Shown: piece by piece, positions 45,838-58,827 of the stretch | How the letters are laid out: every line of letters begins with the position of its first letter | Position numbering within the stretch: position 1 is the first letter of the stretch | Assembly: GCA_050084985.1 (NCBI GenBank) | Contig: JBITNC010000001.1 | Span: 179,862,001 to 179,926,000 of the forward strand | Reading direction: 5' to 3' | DNA length: 64,000 bases | Source: Nageia nagi | Taxonomy: Eukaryota; Pinophyta | The notes under the pieces: generated by a model | The model's input: only the letters and a program-made list of their open reading frames with translations | The model's database searches: none | Told to the model about the DNA's origin: nothing | Position numbers and translations under genes: made by a program

Positions 45838-48800
45838 GGCTAAACAAGATAAAAGAAATAAAAGATGGTACAAATAGATACAAAGAGAAAGTTTGAAATA
45901 ATGAAGCAACTACCAAACAAATCAATTAAGTTTTGGAATAACTCTTAGACAAATATACTAAGTACAAAAGCTATAAATTTGTATTTTGGTAATTTAAGTG
46001 GCTCATTAAGCATAAAGATGGTAATTTAATAGTAACATCATTACTAATTCATTAAAAAAATTGAAAGTAATTAAATAATGAATCACTACAATGGATTGAC
46101 ATGATGAAATCAAAAGTTACATTTTAAATATATAAAAAATGATTCATATATAGGAAAAGGAATCAACATTCGTTCACACCTAAGGAAGAAAAACTCAATA
46201 CAAGAAGATTTGATCAAACATCATAATCATAGTAAATATTAATAAAAATAATTCTTCCCTTTATTTTTATCATGGAGAATACCATAGAAACTTCATATCA
46301 TATATGTTATCTTTATAAATTTCTAACTTATTGGACCTTTTATCAAAGCTACAAAGTAAATTTGTATAAAATATTTCCAACAAAGATGCTCCTATGCTTA
46401 GAAAAATGACATTTTTCAAAATAAATTGACCATTTGAATCAATTTTCATGGAATAATAGTCCAATATAGAATAGATTACTATGCTTTACATATATTTTCC
46501 TTATTCCACTCAGATTTTACTAGATTACACTATTAACACTCAATTTAGATATGCATATGGATATATGAGTATCAAGAATATTATTCAACTATAAAAATTC
46601 CAATGGATTATCAATTGATTGTAAAAAGAATTATTTATCTACAATTTTAGTGAGTATTCCATAAAATACTACCACTCCAATTTTTCATAATGCAAAAAGA
46701 ACTATTTTCATCACATTTGTGCTCATTTCCTTCATATACCTCCATTAGGACTAAACAAAAAAATTTGGTAAATTAATAAAACTAAGAAGTCTTGAATGAA
46801 CTAGACACCATGTTACAAAATGAAAAGATAAAATACAATCATTCAACCTAAGTTGGTAAGAGTGTTAGCAAGAGATACTTTTGACCAAAAATTAAGAAGA
46901 AAGGAATTTTGACGGTTTGGAAATTTAATGACTATATGATGATTTGGAAATTTTTTAGTGATTCAACATAATCTCAAGTATAGTTAGTGACATGGAGAAT
47001 CAAATATATATTATAGCAACTAATTTTAATTTTTACATCTACTAAAAATCACCACCTTGCATAATGAATTACCACACCTCGTCAAAATAATCAAACAACA
47101 TACAAATGGTGAGGAAGAAACTTTGAAGAAAAATTCCCAATTATCGATTAATGATTATAGATAATAGAATAATATTGAGAGATTATATATATAAATAATA
47201 TTTAATACTATATCTATTATTTTAATATCCAAAGTATAGAAATTCTTGGTGACTTGTAATCCAATACTACTAATATAAATTATTCCCTTATTTTCAAGTT
47301 CTATTCAAATTCTTTCTTTTACTTTTAGTATTTTCATTATTTATTTAGTATTATTTCATTATCATTTGTAGGAAATAACCCTAATGACTAGAATTTTTTA
47401 AATTACCAAACTAGTAAACATATGTTCATTTTAAACACCATACTAGGTATGTTGGGTATTGTGGTAAATGATAAACAAGGGTTTTGGACTTCTACATGGT
47501 TTTATGATAAGAAATATTTTCAAATCCAAAGTTACCATGTATTATCCTTGAAAAAACTTGAATGGAAGCCATGAAACCTTATATTTGCATGTTTAATGCT
47601 TTGCACTTATGAAACATATATGATGCCTACATACTTAAGAGGTTTACTAATAAAGAAAATACTAGATTGTTAGTCATGTAAAAATCTAATAGGTTGTTTT
47701 TTGAATGATTTATAAAAGAATTTTAAATGTAAAATAGAAACCATATATTATTTTAACAATATGTTAATTAGAAAACCTTACATTCATAGGAGAGCTAAAT
47801 AGCAAAAAAACTCTATAAGGAAAGAGGTTTTGGTAATTCCTACATTCTTATATGAACTTTATTATGAAATTCATTGAGATGTTGCTAAAATATTATTGCA
47901 TTACATATGGGTTTTGAGGAACTATTGTTATCATAAATATAAATTTCCTTTTCATGCTAAAGAAAGTGTCATGCCTTGATAACCTTGCATCCATACTTGA
48001 TCATTTTAGAATTTATTAAGTTGCATTATAAGTACTTTACATTGCATAAATATCTATTATTCCTTTTGTAGTGTCATAGTTATGTACATCCTATACTCAA
48101 ATATATGGATTATAATATAGTTTGGATAAAGTTACATCTATATTATTTAAAAGACTTATTGTTCTACTAGTTGTAATTATTATATAAAGAATTTTTTGAG
48201 TTCAAATTAAGAAATGTTGTATTGTTAAAATTTGTAGTAGAATGATTTTAGTTAGTTATAAAAGAGTGATTTCATGTTATCTTTATTATCATTATAACTA
48301 TTTATTGTAAGATAGGAGAGTATTTTCTAAAGTTGGTATTATGGCTCGAGTATGATAATAAGTGGGTATGGTGGTAGACTTGAGCAGTTCTATATCAAGT
48401 TATTCTTGTATTGTAAAATTAAACTTATTTAATTTGTTATAAGATTTATTCCCTAGTGATGTAAGAGTTGGCTAAATTGATGCTACATTAAGAGAGTATG
48501 TATAGAATTATTTCATGATTAGGAAAGGATAAATATGCAATTCCTTTAGTTAAGATTTCTAATTCTAACCTTAGCAAGTAGAGGCTAGTAGAAGTAAGCT
48601 TTCCTAACTTGTAAACCAATAGTTAGTTGGAAGCTTATAATTATTGTAATTGAGTTCACTATAATATGGAATACCACTTGGATTAAAAAGCTAGTAGGGA
48701 AATGTTATAGCCAAATAAGTTAGCAACTAGTTCAGTTAAAACCTTAATAGACTTATAAGATCACTCATAAGCAACTCCTAATACTAAGCCATTTTTAAAT

Positions 48801-50981
48801 AATGGAAAATTTATTTTTCTATTATTTTTCTCTCTTCCTTGAATGTGGGGTTTTCCATGTAAGTAATGTGTCAAGCTTATGGAATGTTGGAATGATTATT
48901 TACCCTTGTTTCTTGTAAATTACTTGGATGAATTATAAAGTATGGAAATAAATATTGTAAGCATAATTATGAAATATTTATATTTCCTCATATTCTACAT
49001 ACATGCAATATTGTATAAAAGTGTTTTTTTTATTATTTTAAAGCTCCATTTAGTCTTTCACATCACCTTTCATCATGAAATATGAAATTCAAGTGCATGT
49101 CTTAAGATTGCCTTTAGTAAGAAGATAAATTCATAGGATTGCAAAAACTTTTGTTATAAATAGTAAGTTAGTTTCAATTGAATATGGCAGATGTGGTTGA
49201 CATATTTGTAATGATTAAAGCATTATGTGAGAAGATTAATTTCTTATAGGGAATATGTTGCTTAATATTTAACAACATGAAAGCACATGTGGTGATTTAT
49301 ATATACTCCATTCTAATTTTCCAACTATAAGAAGAATATTGATCACTTAATATAATCCTTATATAGTTATATTAGAAACACAAATACACTTAGAGAGAGA
49401 AAGAAAGAGTTATATTAAAAATGGTTGCATACATGCCATTTAGGAGTCTTCCTAGCACAACATTAAATGGATATACAATATGATGAATTTCTAAGTAAAT
49501 AATTAATCTGTAATAGTTGAGCATACATACTAATATAATCTTAGTATAAAAGATAGGATGAGAAGTTAAGATAATTATTCTCTAAGAGTATTTCATAAAA
49601 AGGAAAGTATAACACAAATGACATCCGATTTGCAATTATAGGTAAGAACATAGGTATGTAAGTCATTAAAAATTTGAATTTGATAGATTAAGTTCAATTG
49701 AGTATCTTCAATCATTCTCATCTCTTATTTACTACTATTTCATTATTATTTGATTAAATTCAATATATTAAATAAACTTAATAATTATTATTTTGGTTAT
49801 AACAATGTGTGTAATATAGAATTTTAGCAATTGTAATATCAAACTTAAAAGATACAACATAAACAAAAGAAAGAGGATAAGAAATAAAGATAAGAAAAGT
49901 TACATATGGGTATCACTGCAAGTAGGCAAACATTAGTATCATAGGGATACTATGAACAGGTAGGCCTTAAAATAGTAAAAATAAATAATAAAAAAATAAG
50001 TCATAATGATGATATTATGGGAAATAGACATTGATGTGAAGGTGATACACCTACAAGAGTAATGGGCAAGGTAAGTACCACAACAATATGGTTTCCCTCT
50101 TACAAGAGTTATGGGAAGACAAGAGGTGACTAACATCATTATTACAAAGAATTATGAAATGATCGTTAGCTTATGTGAAATCTTCTAATCCATAAAGGTT
50201 TAAATTTATAACATGCATCATGTATGAGAATGTAGTGTTAGTGCATGAGATACTCCCCTTAATTGTTATGGGCTCTAAGTATTAACCCCATTAGAACTAT
50301 GATATAAATGTCAAATAGGCAAAAATATAGTACCTACAAGTATGTATATAGGATATGAGATAAGCCATAGTAGATTTCTCATCTAATAAGGAATGGTTAG
50401 GATAAGTAAGCATAAATTTTAAATACTAAGTGGAAGTCCAAACACTTAGCCCACTTGATTATTGAGCATTAACTAAAATGATAAAAATACCTAAATGGAT
50501 AAAATATCTATAATTATTTTGGCTAAAGAAAACAAAAATATCGATTTATTTGGAAAACTTATTATCTATATTAAGAGATTTATTATCAATATAGGTGGAT
50601 TACTTGTTATCAATAGTAAGAGTTTTATTGGTGATTTTATTATCATTGATTATTATTCCTAACAAGTGACTTATTTTGTTTTTAAGGGGAAAACATGATG
50701 GTTAAAAGCTTGTATTTACCTCTAGAGATCTCAAGTTTGAATCATACTAGTTGATCTAACAAAATCATATCAAGGCTCCTGCTCAGCTATAGTTTGGCTA
50801 TATTTGCATTATCTTTCCATAATTTATAGTTGTATGGAGGAGACTTTAAAATTTTACCCTACTAATGGCCATGAAGGGGTTCCTATAATAGTTTACTTGA
50901 TGATCATACCAAAAAAATATAAGTAACTTGTGCTAAAATAAAATTTAAAATTACTTTTCAAAACATGCCATGATTGATACT
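42981..50981. other. long AT-rich region without recognised genes
   Basis: Only short chance frames occur. Near 43571 and 43707 a segment of the type cctaggatacca is repeated. An AT microsatellite lies at 45800-45833. A minus frame at 50139-49939 and others of 60-90 codons have no recognisable content. Old, unrecognisable element remnants are likely. Confidence 0.45.
45800..45833. repeat. (TA)n microsatellite
   Basis: Pure TA run. Confidence 0.9.
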
Positions 50982-50986
50982 TCAAG

Positions 50987-51420
50987 TGATGGAATTAAAG
51001 GATTCCATATAACCAATATCACCTTGAAGTTTCTCCAACAAGTTTACCATTCATCCATATATCAAAGTAAGATATAATCACATAAAAAATAATGCATCAT
51101 GTATAGTGGTTCCTCCATCTCTTAGGAGTACATCCACTTTGAACCATCATTTTATTACTTTCTCAGAAGATAATCCTACAAATTCTCAATACAAGCATTA
51201 CCATGCTTCATAAAGTTTAATTAAGTAACATAATGAGATAAGTACCTCTCTATTTGTAAGAATTAACCCACCCTTTAACCTTCCTTTTATCTAAAAGTAA
51301 GGTTAAAGGTATTTCTATATTTATTCTTTTAATACTTTAAGGTATCTAAAGATACTTTAAGCATTAAGTGAATTTACATTAAAGAAAAATATTACATTAT
51401 ATTACATTACAATTTTCAAC
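50987..51420 (-). repeat. 3' LTR of the small LTR element
   Basis: Plus-strand start TGATGGAATTAAAGG; aligns with 54511-54973. The upper edge is blurred by an AT-rich insertion near 51395-51412. Confidence 0.75.
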
Positions 51421-51430
51421 CCTCCCCTTT
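51421..51430 (-). promoter_or_regulatory. polypurine tract
   Basis: Minus-strand aaaggggagg directly before the 3' LTR, similar to aaagggaag of the related element. Confidence 0.7.
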
Positions 51431-54400
51431 AATGTAAAATTGGGTAGAGAGTCAAAAAGATAAAGAAGAAAGAGAAAGTAAGAGAGAGTTCTCCTCTAAG
51501 AGATACAAGTGGAGATGAGAACTTTTTACATCTTTGAGAAAGTAATAGAATATAGATGGTTCTCCAATGGCTCAACTACTTAAATATTTTAAAAAATAGT
51601 TTTACAATACAATAATTAACTAAAAAATGGTTTCTTTATACAATATTAGTCATTTAACATCATGTTGAAATGAAGAGGCTCCATGAGCCTGCATACCTAA
51701 AGTAACCTGCAATCTCAAGAACCTACAAGCTACAAATAGCTCAAAAACAAGATCAACTAGATACATCGTATACACTTATATAAGATATATGTCATCCATA
51801 AACTAATCAAATATACCAATCCATCACATATGCACAATAAACCAAGTGATATTAATGCATTTTCAACCAAGGATATAAAAATATTATCAATCTTTATCAA
51901 AAAAAAATTATTTTTTATTTTTGTGTTTATTTATGTATTTATTTTACATCATTATTCTATATTTGTTTAAGGTATATGAAAGTGTCATCATAACATAATA
52001 TTTCATAATTTAATTCTCCCCCTTGATGACAACTTCACCAAATAAATACTTATGTGACTATGTTAACTTAACCATGTCAAAAATGATCAAAAAATAATAG
52101 AACTAAATCACAAGTTTAGATTTTTAAGCCACACATGCCAACTTGACCAAACACAAAGTCAAGATTTACAAAGCATAATCCATGTACTAAATAAACTTAA
52201 CTTTAGCAAGAGTGATCTAAGATGCCATAATAAATAAACCTTATGTACCAAGAGTGAATCAAGATGCCATAATAAATAAACTTGATTTTACCAATAGTGA
52301 GCCAAGATCCCATCTTAACCATGCTACTAGTTAAGATGTATAAAATGAAAAAGGTAGCATTCATCCAACAAGGATACAATTTTCATCAAAAATTGTAATG
52401 TGGAGAAGGAAGAACCTTTTTAAACCATTTCAAGAATGTAGTTATGGAGAAGGGAAAACCTTCTTAACCACTCCATACACTACAAGAAACTAAGTGATAA
52501 ACAATCCATCATCATGGATAAACTTCCCAACATGGAAGTAAAATGTAACAAATAGTGCTCTATAAATCATCACAAAGATGCCAAGCTAATACTTATAGTC
52601 ACAACCCTTCTAAGGATGAAGTAAGCATTACTTCAAACCTTCTTGATGATAAATTTATTTTTTAATAAAATAATATGCTTGGATTTTATACTTGCTAGCA
52701 ATGTGGCACAATCCATCAACATGGAAGAATTGCTTGGTTTTGAGACTTCCCCTTAAGAGTAAATTCATAAAAATTGAATCATATTGCAAAATTCTACACA
52801 TGTAGAGAGGAATGTACATTTTCCAAAGGTACTTGTACACTTCCTTTCTAAAGTAAGATTAATATTGCATTATCAATATCCTCAATAATTCTTGTGGAGA
52901 AAGTTTAAAAACTTTGTGCTCCAACAAGTATAACATCCAATGTTGAGTAAGTTTATAAACTCTACTCTAACATTCATGTGCGCAAAAAAAACATCCAACT
53001 AAGATATATATAAAAAAAAATATGCACAACCAATGAGGATAAGAATGTTTGAAGAAAGCTTACACAAACTTTTACTTCAAAGAATTAATTTTGGAAGTTC
53101 AAAAACTTCCATATCAACTATTTGATATAACAAATGTGTAGAGATACACAAATATCAATTTTACATTTCAATGCACATTATTAATCATTGATAATATGAA
53201 ACCAATAAGGATTGTGCATACCAAAGTTTGAAAGGAATTGTCATTAAATTCTCACTTCAAACACAATGCACACCCACAATAAATTTGCATAGAATTGCAA
53301 CAAAGAATAATATATCATATTAAAGTTTGGAAGATAATTTTACTTAGATTTCAAACATTATGCACATTCAAGCACATCACATTATGCGTATCCATAAATA
53401 AAATGTGCATAACAAAATGCAATTTAATGTAATATATTGGACATTAACAATTAATGCTAATATGCAACTAACCAAAGGGTTGCAATATTTTGTACATTAT
53501 TAATTAATTCTATCAATTAAATTTAATTTAAATATGTCCAATGTTATTTTCAAATAAATTGCAATATTTGTAGAATAATTGCACAATAATGGTGGCAAGT
53601 AACTTTGATCATTTTAAAAGTTGCTTTCAAAAATTTAGATAAATATGTACAATTGCAATATTTTCCACTTAGTCTTATAAGATTATAAACATAATTTATG
53701 ATTTTATCCAAAAATATGTGTTTCCAAGATATAATTTTGTAAAAGAAATTAATTTGTAATTTTTTTTGCAAATAAAAGGTTATATTTATTATCCATAAGC
53801 ATGTGCATACTTGTAAAAACTTTTACTATTAGAATAACACTAACAAAAAGTTTTAAATACTAATTTAAACTTTACTTAAAGTCTAGAAAAGATCACATTC
53901 CTTGCCATAAAGTAAATAATTGCACATGATAATTTAAAGGCACTAATGTGCTTTGTATTTAAATATTTTACCTTTGCAAATATTTAAATATTTTATCAAA
54001 TTTTAAAAATTTTGATATTAACACTTACCAGCACATGGTTGAAAAAAAGGTAACATGCATTTTTTTAACAAAAAAGTTTTCATTCCATAACAACACTTTT
54101 GTATGTAAAAAAAAACTTTAAAAATAACCACTAAAAATTTAGTATTATTTTTAAATGGTAATTTTTATAAAAATAGTAATTATTTTATTAAAAAATAAAC
54201 TTATGCACTTTTAAAAATTGGTCTAAAAAGATACCATTTTTTTAATGCATATTGGAAAGTTTTTTTTTTAAATGAAACTTTCCTTTAAAAAAAAATACCT
54301 CAATAAAAAATTCTCTTAAAATTTTTTTAAAAAATGAGGGTTTTGCATTTGCTAAGAAGAAAGCATGGCAGGAGCACCACAACTAGGTAGTTGGAGGAGC

Positions 54401-54510
54401 AATAAAGGAATGTCGCCACACAACACTGGCCTCAAGAGGGAATAGAAGAAAGGGCAAATGGTAGCAGCCATAAAGAAGAGAGAGGGGGCTCTGAGAAGTG
54501 GTACATGGCT

Positions 54511-54973
54511 TGATCGAATTGAAGGATTAAATATAACCAAGACCACCTTGAAGTTTCTCTAATAAATCTACCATTAATCTATCTAGCAAAGCAAGAAATA
54601 ATCACATAAAAGATAATGCATCATGTATAGTGGTTCCTCCATCTCTTGGGAGTACATCCACTTTGAACCATCATTCTATTACTTTCTTAGAAGATAACTC
54701 ACCTCTAAATTCTCAATACAAGCATTACCATGCTTCATCAAGTTTGATCGAGTAACATAATGAGAGGAGTACCTCTCTATTAATAAGAACTAACCCACCC
54801 TTTAAACTTCCTTTTACCCAAGGCTAAGGTTAAAAGTGTTTCTAAATTTATTCCTCTTTCTATATTTATTTTTCTTTCTATATTTATTCTCTTAATGCTT
54901 TAAGGTATCTAAAGATACTTTAAGCATTAAGTGAATTTATATTAAAGAGAAATATTACACACATTTTCCAACA
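54511..54973 (-). repeat. 5' LTR of the small LTR element
   Basis: TGATCGAATTGAAGG to ...TTTTCCAACA on the plus strand. A convincing iMet primer site was not found below it, although minus-strand tctcagagc occurs about 15 nt inside. Confidence 0.75.
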
Positions 54974-54978
54974 TCAAA

Positions 54979-55283
54979 GAGGAAATTCTAAAAACATTGA
55001 TGGTCCTAATCAAGAGGAGGTTAAAGTAGAAATAGGGAGCATAAAAGAGAAAATGAAAGAGCAGTCCTAAATACTAGTATTAAGGTAGTGCAAGATTAAA
55101 TAACCTAATATTAATACATTATAAAAGAGTTAGGTAACCAAATGATTAATAATATTGAACTAAAAAATTAACCTAAGAATGAAGAACCAAAAAATAAGGA
55201 GCCTAAGAACCCACTCAGGGAAGGTGAGGTTGAATTGAAAGAGAGGATTGAGATAAAACTCCATAAGGATTTCAAATGGGTAT
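54979..55283 (+). other. spacer with Lys/Glu-rich open stretch
   Basis: Between two elements. One plus frame from about 55150 to 55320 is rich in Lys and Glu (PKNEEPKNKEPKNP, GEVELKERIEIKL) and runs across the start of the LTR at 55284. It may be a scrap of an older coding sequence; I do not recognise it. Confidence 0.3.
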
Positions 55284-56050
55284 TGTTAGAAATTGAGCTT
55301 GAATTTTGGCCCAAATTTTGAGTTTTAGCTCTCTATTTACTAACTAATATATGTAGGGCCTCTTTTCAAGTTCCAATCGATTAGGTGGAGTTTTATCAAG
55401 GCTAATTGATCAAGTGGAAGTTCATTACAAAATTGAAGGTCATTCAATCAATCGATAGATTGATCAATTCAAGGTTTTATATGTGTTATATTAAAGGTAA
55501 CCAAAACTAATGGAGTTGATTAGCTAATCAAGACCAGTCTGATCTCATACAATTATGACTCTAAAGGCATGAAAGCTTTATTTTGAGCATGTTAACTCAC
55601 TCTTACTTTGTTCTAAGTTTAGAAAATTATGTTTCCATTAATGGTAATTTCTTACATAGTTTGTTTTAGCTTTAGTTTGGTCTAAAATTAATTCATGTAT
55701 GAATCTATATAATTATATGTAAGATTAATTATAATAGGTATTATAGATAAAGTTATAAGAGAGAATTAGATAGTAGAGCTTTTATATGAGTGAGACAAAG
55801 AAGAGAGACTGGTGTACTGAGGATTCTTATGTAACCAAATAGGAAGTACAATGTTGTTGTTGGTTTAATCCCTTAGTTTCTTTGGACTAAGGACTAAAGA
55901 ATTGAATATTCTTTGTGGATGTATCCCACATTAGATGAATCATGTTTCATTCTTTTATCTTCCCTTATGTGATCTTATTTATTTAAATTTTATTTTGAAT
56001 TGGGTTAATTAGATTTCTCAAGCTTTATTTTTACATATGTGATCTTAATA
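55284..56050 (+). repeat. 5' LTR of a Copia remnant
   Basis: Begins TGTTAGAAATTGAGC and ends just before the primer site. The right edge is estimated to within a few bases. No 3' LTR lies in the window because the element runs off its right end. Confidence 0.7.
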
Positions 56051-56052
56051 GG

Positions 56053-56064
56053 TGGTATAAGAGC
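56053..56064 (+). promoter_or_regulatory. primer binding site, tRNA-iMet type
   Basis: tggtataagagc, one mismatch from the standard iMet site. Gag starts about 40 bases later. Confidence 0.85.
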
Positions 56065-56105
56065 TTCAATTTTTGAAGGGAGGGATTTTGGATTAAGTGG
56101 GAATA

Positions 56106-57248
56106 ATGGGAAAAGAAGGAAGATTGAGTATTGAGAGATTTAATGATCAAAAATTTAAGTTTTGGAAGATGCAAATAGAGGACTACCTATACCAAAAGGA
56201 TTTATACTTACATCTTGAGGGAGTTAAAAAAAAACCCTCAAGTATGTATGATGAGATATAGACTTTGCTCTATAGAAAGGCATTGGGTATGATAAGGTTA
56301 TCCCTAGGAGCATTGGTTACATTCAATATCTTAGATGAGAAAATCACAAAGAGTGTTATAGACAAGTTAGAAAAGATGTATGAGAAACCTTTGGCAAAAA
56401 AAGATATTTCTCATAAAAAAATTATTTAATATGTAAATGGTATAAGGTGGATCCATTCTAGAACATGTCAATGAGTTTAATATTGTTACTATCCAATTGA
56501 GATACATGAATATTGATATTGGTGATGAAATAAGAGCCTTATTATTATTATGTTCATTATCAAATAATGGTAATAACTTAGTTATGGTAGTAATTAATTT
56601 TACTTTAAGCTCTATCAAGCTAGTGTTTGATGACATGATAAGCATTTTACTTAGTCAGGATATGTGAAGGAAAACAATGAGGGAGCCATTGGGTTACCTA
56701 AGTTCACTACTTATTGAGAAAAGGGGAAGATAGGAGATAGGAAGATCACAATATCAAGGGAACCATGAAAGAAAATCTAAAAAAAAATTCAATGAGTATT
56801 CATATTGTTGGAATAAGGGACACTTCAAGAGGGATTATTGGGCTAGAAAATAAGTTGGAAAATAAATAAATGAGAATCAAGGTAATAATCAAGAGGTAAA
56901 CATGGCTAATGAGTATGGTAAGTAAGATTAACTATTATCTTTGGACATGTATAATGATTATTGGGTATTATATTCAGATGATTCTTTACATACAACTTCT
57001 CAAAAGGGTTATTTTATTGAGTATGTTCAAGGAGATTTTAAATATTCTAAGTTGGGTAATGATGAGCCATGTAGGATAGTTGATATGGATAAGGTGAAGA
57101 TTAAGTTATCTAATGGAAATCATTGGATGCTTAAGGAGATGAGTCATATCCTAGATTTGAAAAGGAATCTCATTTCAGCTAACAACCTTGATGGTGAGGG
57201 ATATGTAGTTTCATTCAAAAATAAAATATAAAAGGTGGTTAAGCATTC
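56106..57248 (+). pseudogene. Copia gag and protease remnant
   Basis: ATG at 56106 opens MGKEGRLSIERFNDQKFKFW and MQIEDYL, the Copia gag start, then LLYRKALGMIRLSL and MYEKPLAKK. Stops and shifts follow. A zinc knuckle remnant near 56795 reads YCWNKGHFKRDYW, with the first and last Cys replaced by Tyr. The segment 56941-57231 is open and carries the protease site as WVLYSDDSLHTT, where WVLDSGAS is expected, so the catalytic Asp is lost. KLSNGNHWMLKEMSHILDLKRNL follows. An LTR element then interrupts it at 57254, and the frame resumes at 63665. Confidence 0.85.
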
Positions 57249-57253
57249 TATAG

Positions 57254-58790
57254 TGTAATGATCCAAACTATGGGTCACCCCTAAAATGTGCCCTAAGAGA
57301 GGTATGTTTGCCTTTATAGCTTTGAGAGTGATCAAACAAGCTCAAAATTGCACAAGAAGCCCAACATCTAGCTAGAATTGATAAATATGAATTTGCACTT
57401 GCAAAACATCTCCAATAATCCAACATCTAGCTATAGTAGACAAAATATGAAATTCAAGCATGTAAGACTTAAAATATTCTTACATTGTAATTAGAGAAGC
57501 AAAAATAGATATTCAATTACAAAATTACCCTTCCAAATCTAACATCCAAGCATTAAGTGATAAACACCTGAAATAATAACAAATAAAAACTCAATGGCCA
57601 AAGTAATTATATTCAAATAATAGAATCATAGTAACCTCTATTACAATGATAATGTAGTATATATTGATGCTCTATGGCATATACTTGTAGTGTGATAAGG
57701 CTTCCACTAGGGCTTCCTCCTCTAGCAGTTATGGTGGACTCTCAGAGATCAACTAGTAGTGTTATAATAATACAAGGGAAATTCCAATACCCATTGAATA
57801 GCTAGTTGTAATCCTTAAGGTTCACTAACCCTTTAGAAAGCATTGTATAGACCTAAATTTATGTCAAACTTCAACCTCTCAATGTTCTTGATGTAGATCT
57901 AGGAGAGGTGTAACCCTAACCAAGAGGAAAAATAAATATAATACCATATATGTATTTTTATTCTAGGGATACTCCTTATATAGGTAACTTCATCTTCTAA
58001 TCATGTGTTGGGATTGATGTAATCTCATCGAGGTTGAATGGTGTGCTCACTTGTCCCATGTCTAGGATTAATGTGCCTTGAGGTGGAAGTAATCACATCC
58101 AAGGGCCCATAAATGCCACATATAAGAAGGGATGATTTTTAGGTTCCTCAAAATTATCATGGTTACTTAAGTTAAGTGTTATAAATCCATCCTTACCCCA
58201 CATCCAAGTGTGGGAGTCATAAACTTTCCTAGGGATGCCAAATTACAAGATCCAATGGTCAAGTATACAATGTCCCATAAGGAGACTAATATTGCATTTA
58301 CAATTATTAATGTACCTTGGAATCATGTATTACAAATGACCTATAAAATTATAAGTATTATTTGTCACATAAGTACCTATGGCCCATTTATTACATAGAA
58401 ATAACAAATAATGACTCGTAGATTCCTAAATTCCATGTTAGAGGATATCTAAGTGGAATTACATTAAAATATTCTTAATTAAATATAAATCACACCTATA
58501 TTAATGAAATATCAATTACACATACTTATAGTATGAAAATCACTCTCAAATGAGATTACATCACATATTCTTATGTGCATGCAATACGAGCAGACTAGTC
58601 AGGTAGTTGAACTTTAAAGTACCATATCTTCCTCATTTCTTGCTAAAAGTAGGTTGTATAACCTATTAAAATGATTGATATGAGGTCCTATTTGCATACC
58701 AAGTACTATAATGTCCATTCTTGGCTTGTAGAAGTTGTAATCTTCTTAAAACCAAAAATGAGTAAAACCTTACAAATTGGGGATATTACA
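57254..58790 (-). repeat. 3' LTR of the 6.4-kb element
   Basis: Plus-strand TGTAATGATCC to GGGGATATTACA. A minus-strand TATA box TATATAAGG lies at 57974-57982, conserved in the other LTR at 62860-62868. Confidence 0.88.
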
Positions 58791-58793
58791 AAA

Positions 58794-58803
58794 TCATCCC
58801 TCT
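58794..58803 (-). promoter_or_regulatory. polypurine tract
   Basis: Minus-strand agagggatga, three bases from the 3' LTR and just after the end of the long ORF. Confidence 0.65.
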
Positions 58804-58827
58804 AAAATTACTTGTACCCAAGCAATG

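Larger units (their letters stand above)
50987..54973 (-). mobile_element. small non-autonomous LTR retrotransposon
   Basis: Direct repeats at 50987-51420 and 54511-54973 flank about 3.1 kb without coding content. Flanks TCAAG (50982-50986) and TCAAA (54974-54978) are a 4/5 target duplication. A purine tract aaaggggagg reads on the minus strand next to the left LTR, so the element is on the minus strand. Its LTRs share segments with the LARD-like element at 13-22 kb (aagtggatgtactcc, ggaaccactatacatg). Internal segments about 'tagttaagatgg' also match it in reverse complement. It is probably a deleted or separate subfamily of the same family. Confidence 0.75.

Noticed and set aside
47760-47960. 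Plus-strand stretch VLVIPTFLYELYYEIH, considered as Gypsy integrase N-terminus
   Set aside because: Only a few residues fit, and no HHCC or DDE motif follows in any frame.
52487-52500. cactacaagaaact, resembling a CACTA transposon terminus
   Set aside because: It lies in the interior of the small LTR element, in sequence that matches the related LARD-like element. No partner terminus or 3-bp duplication was found.
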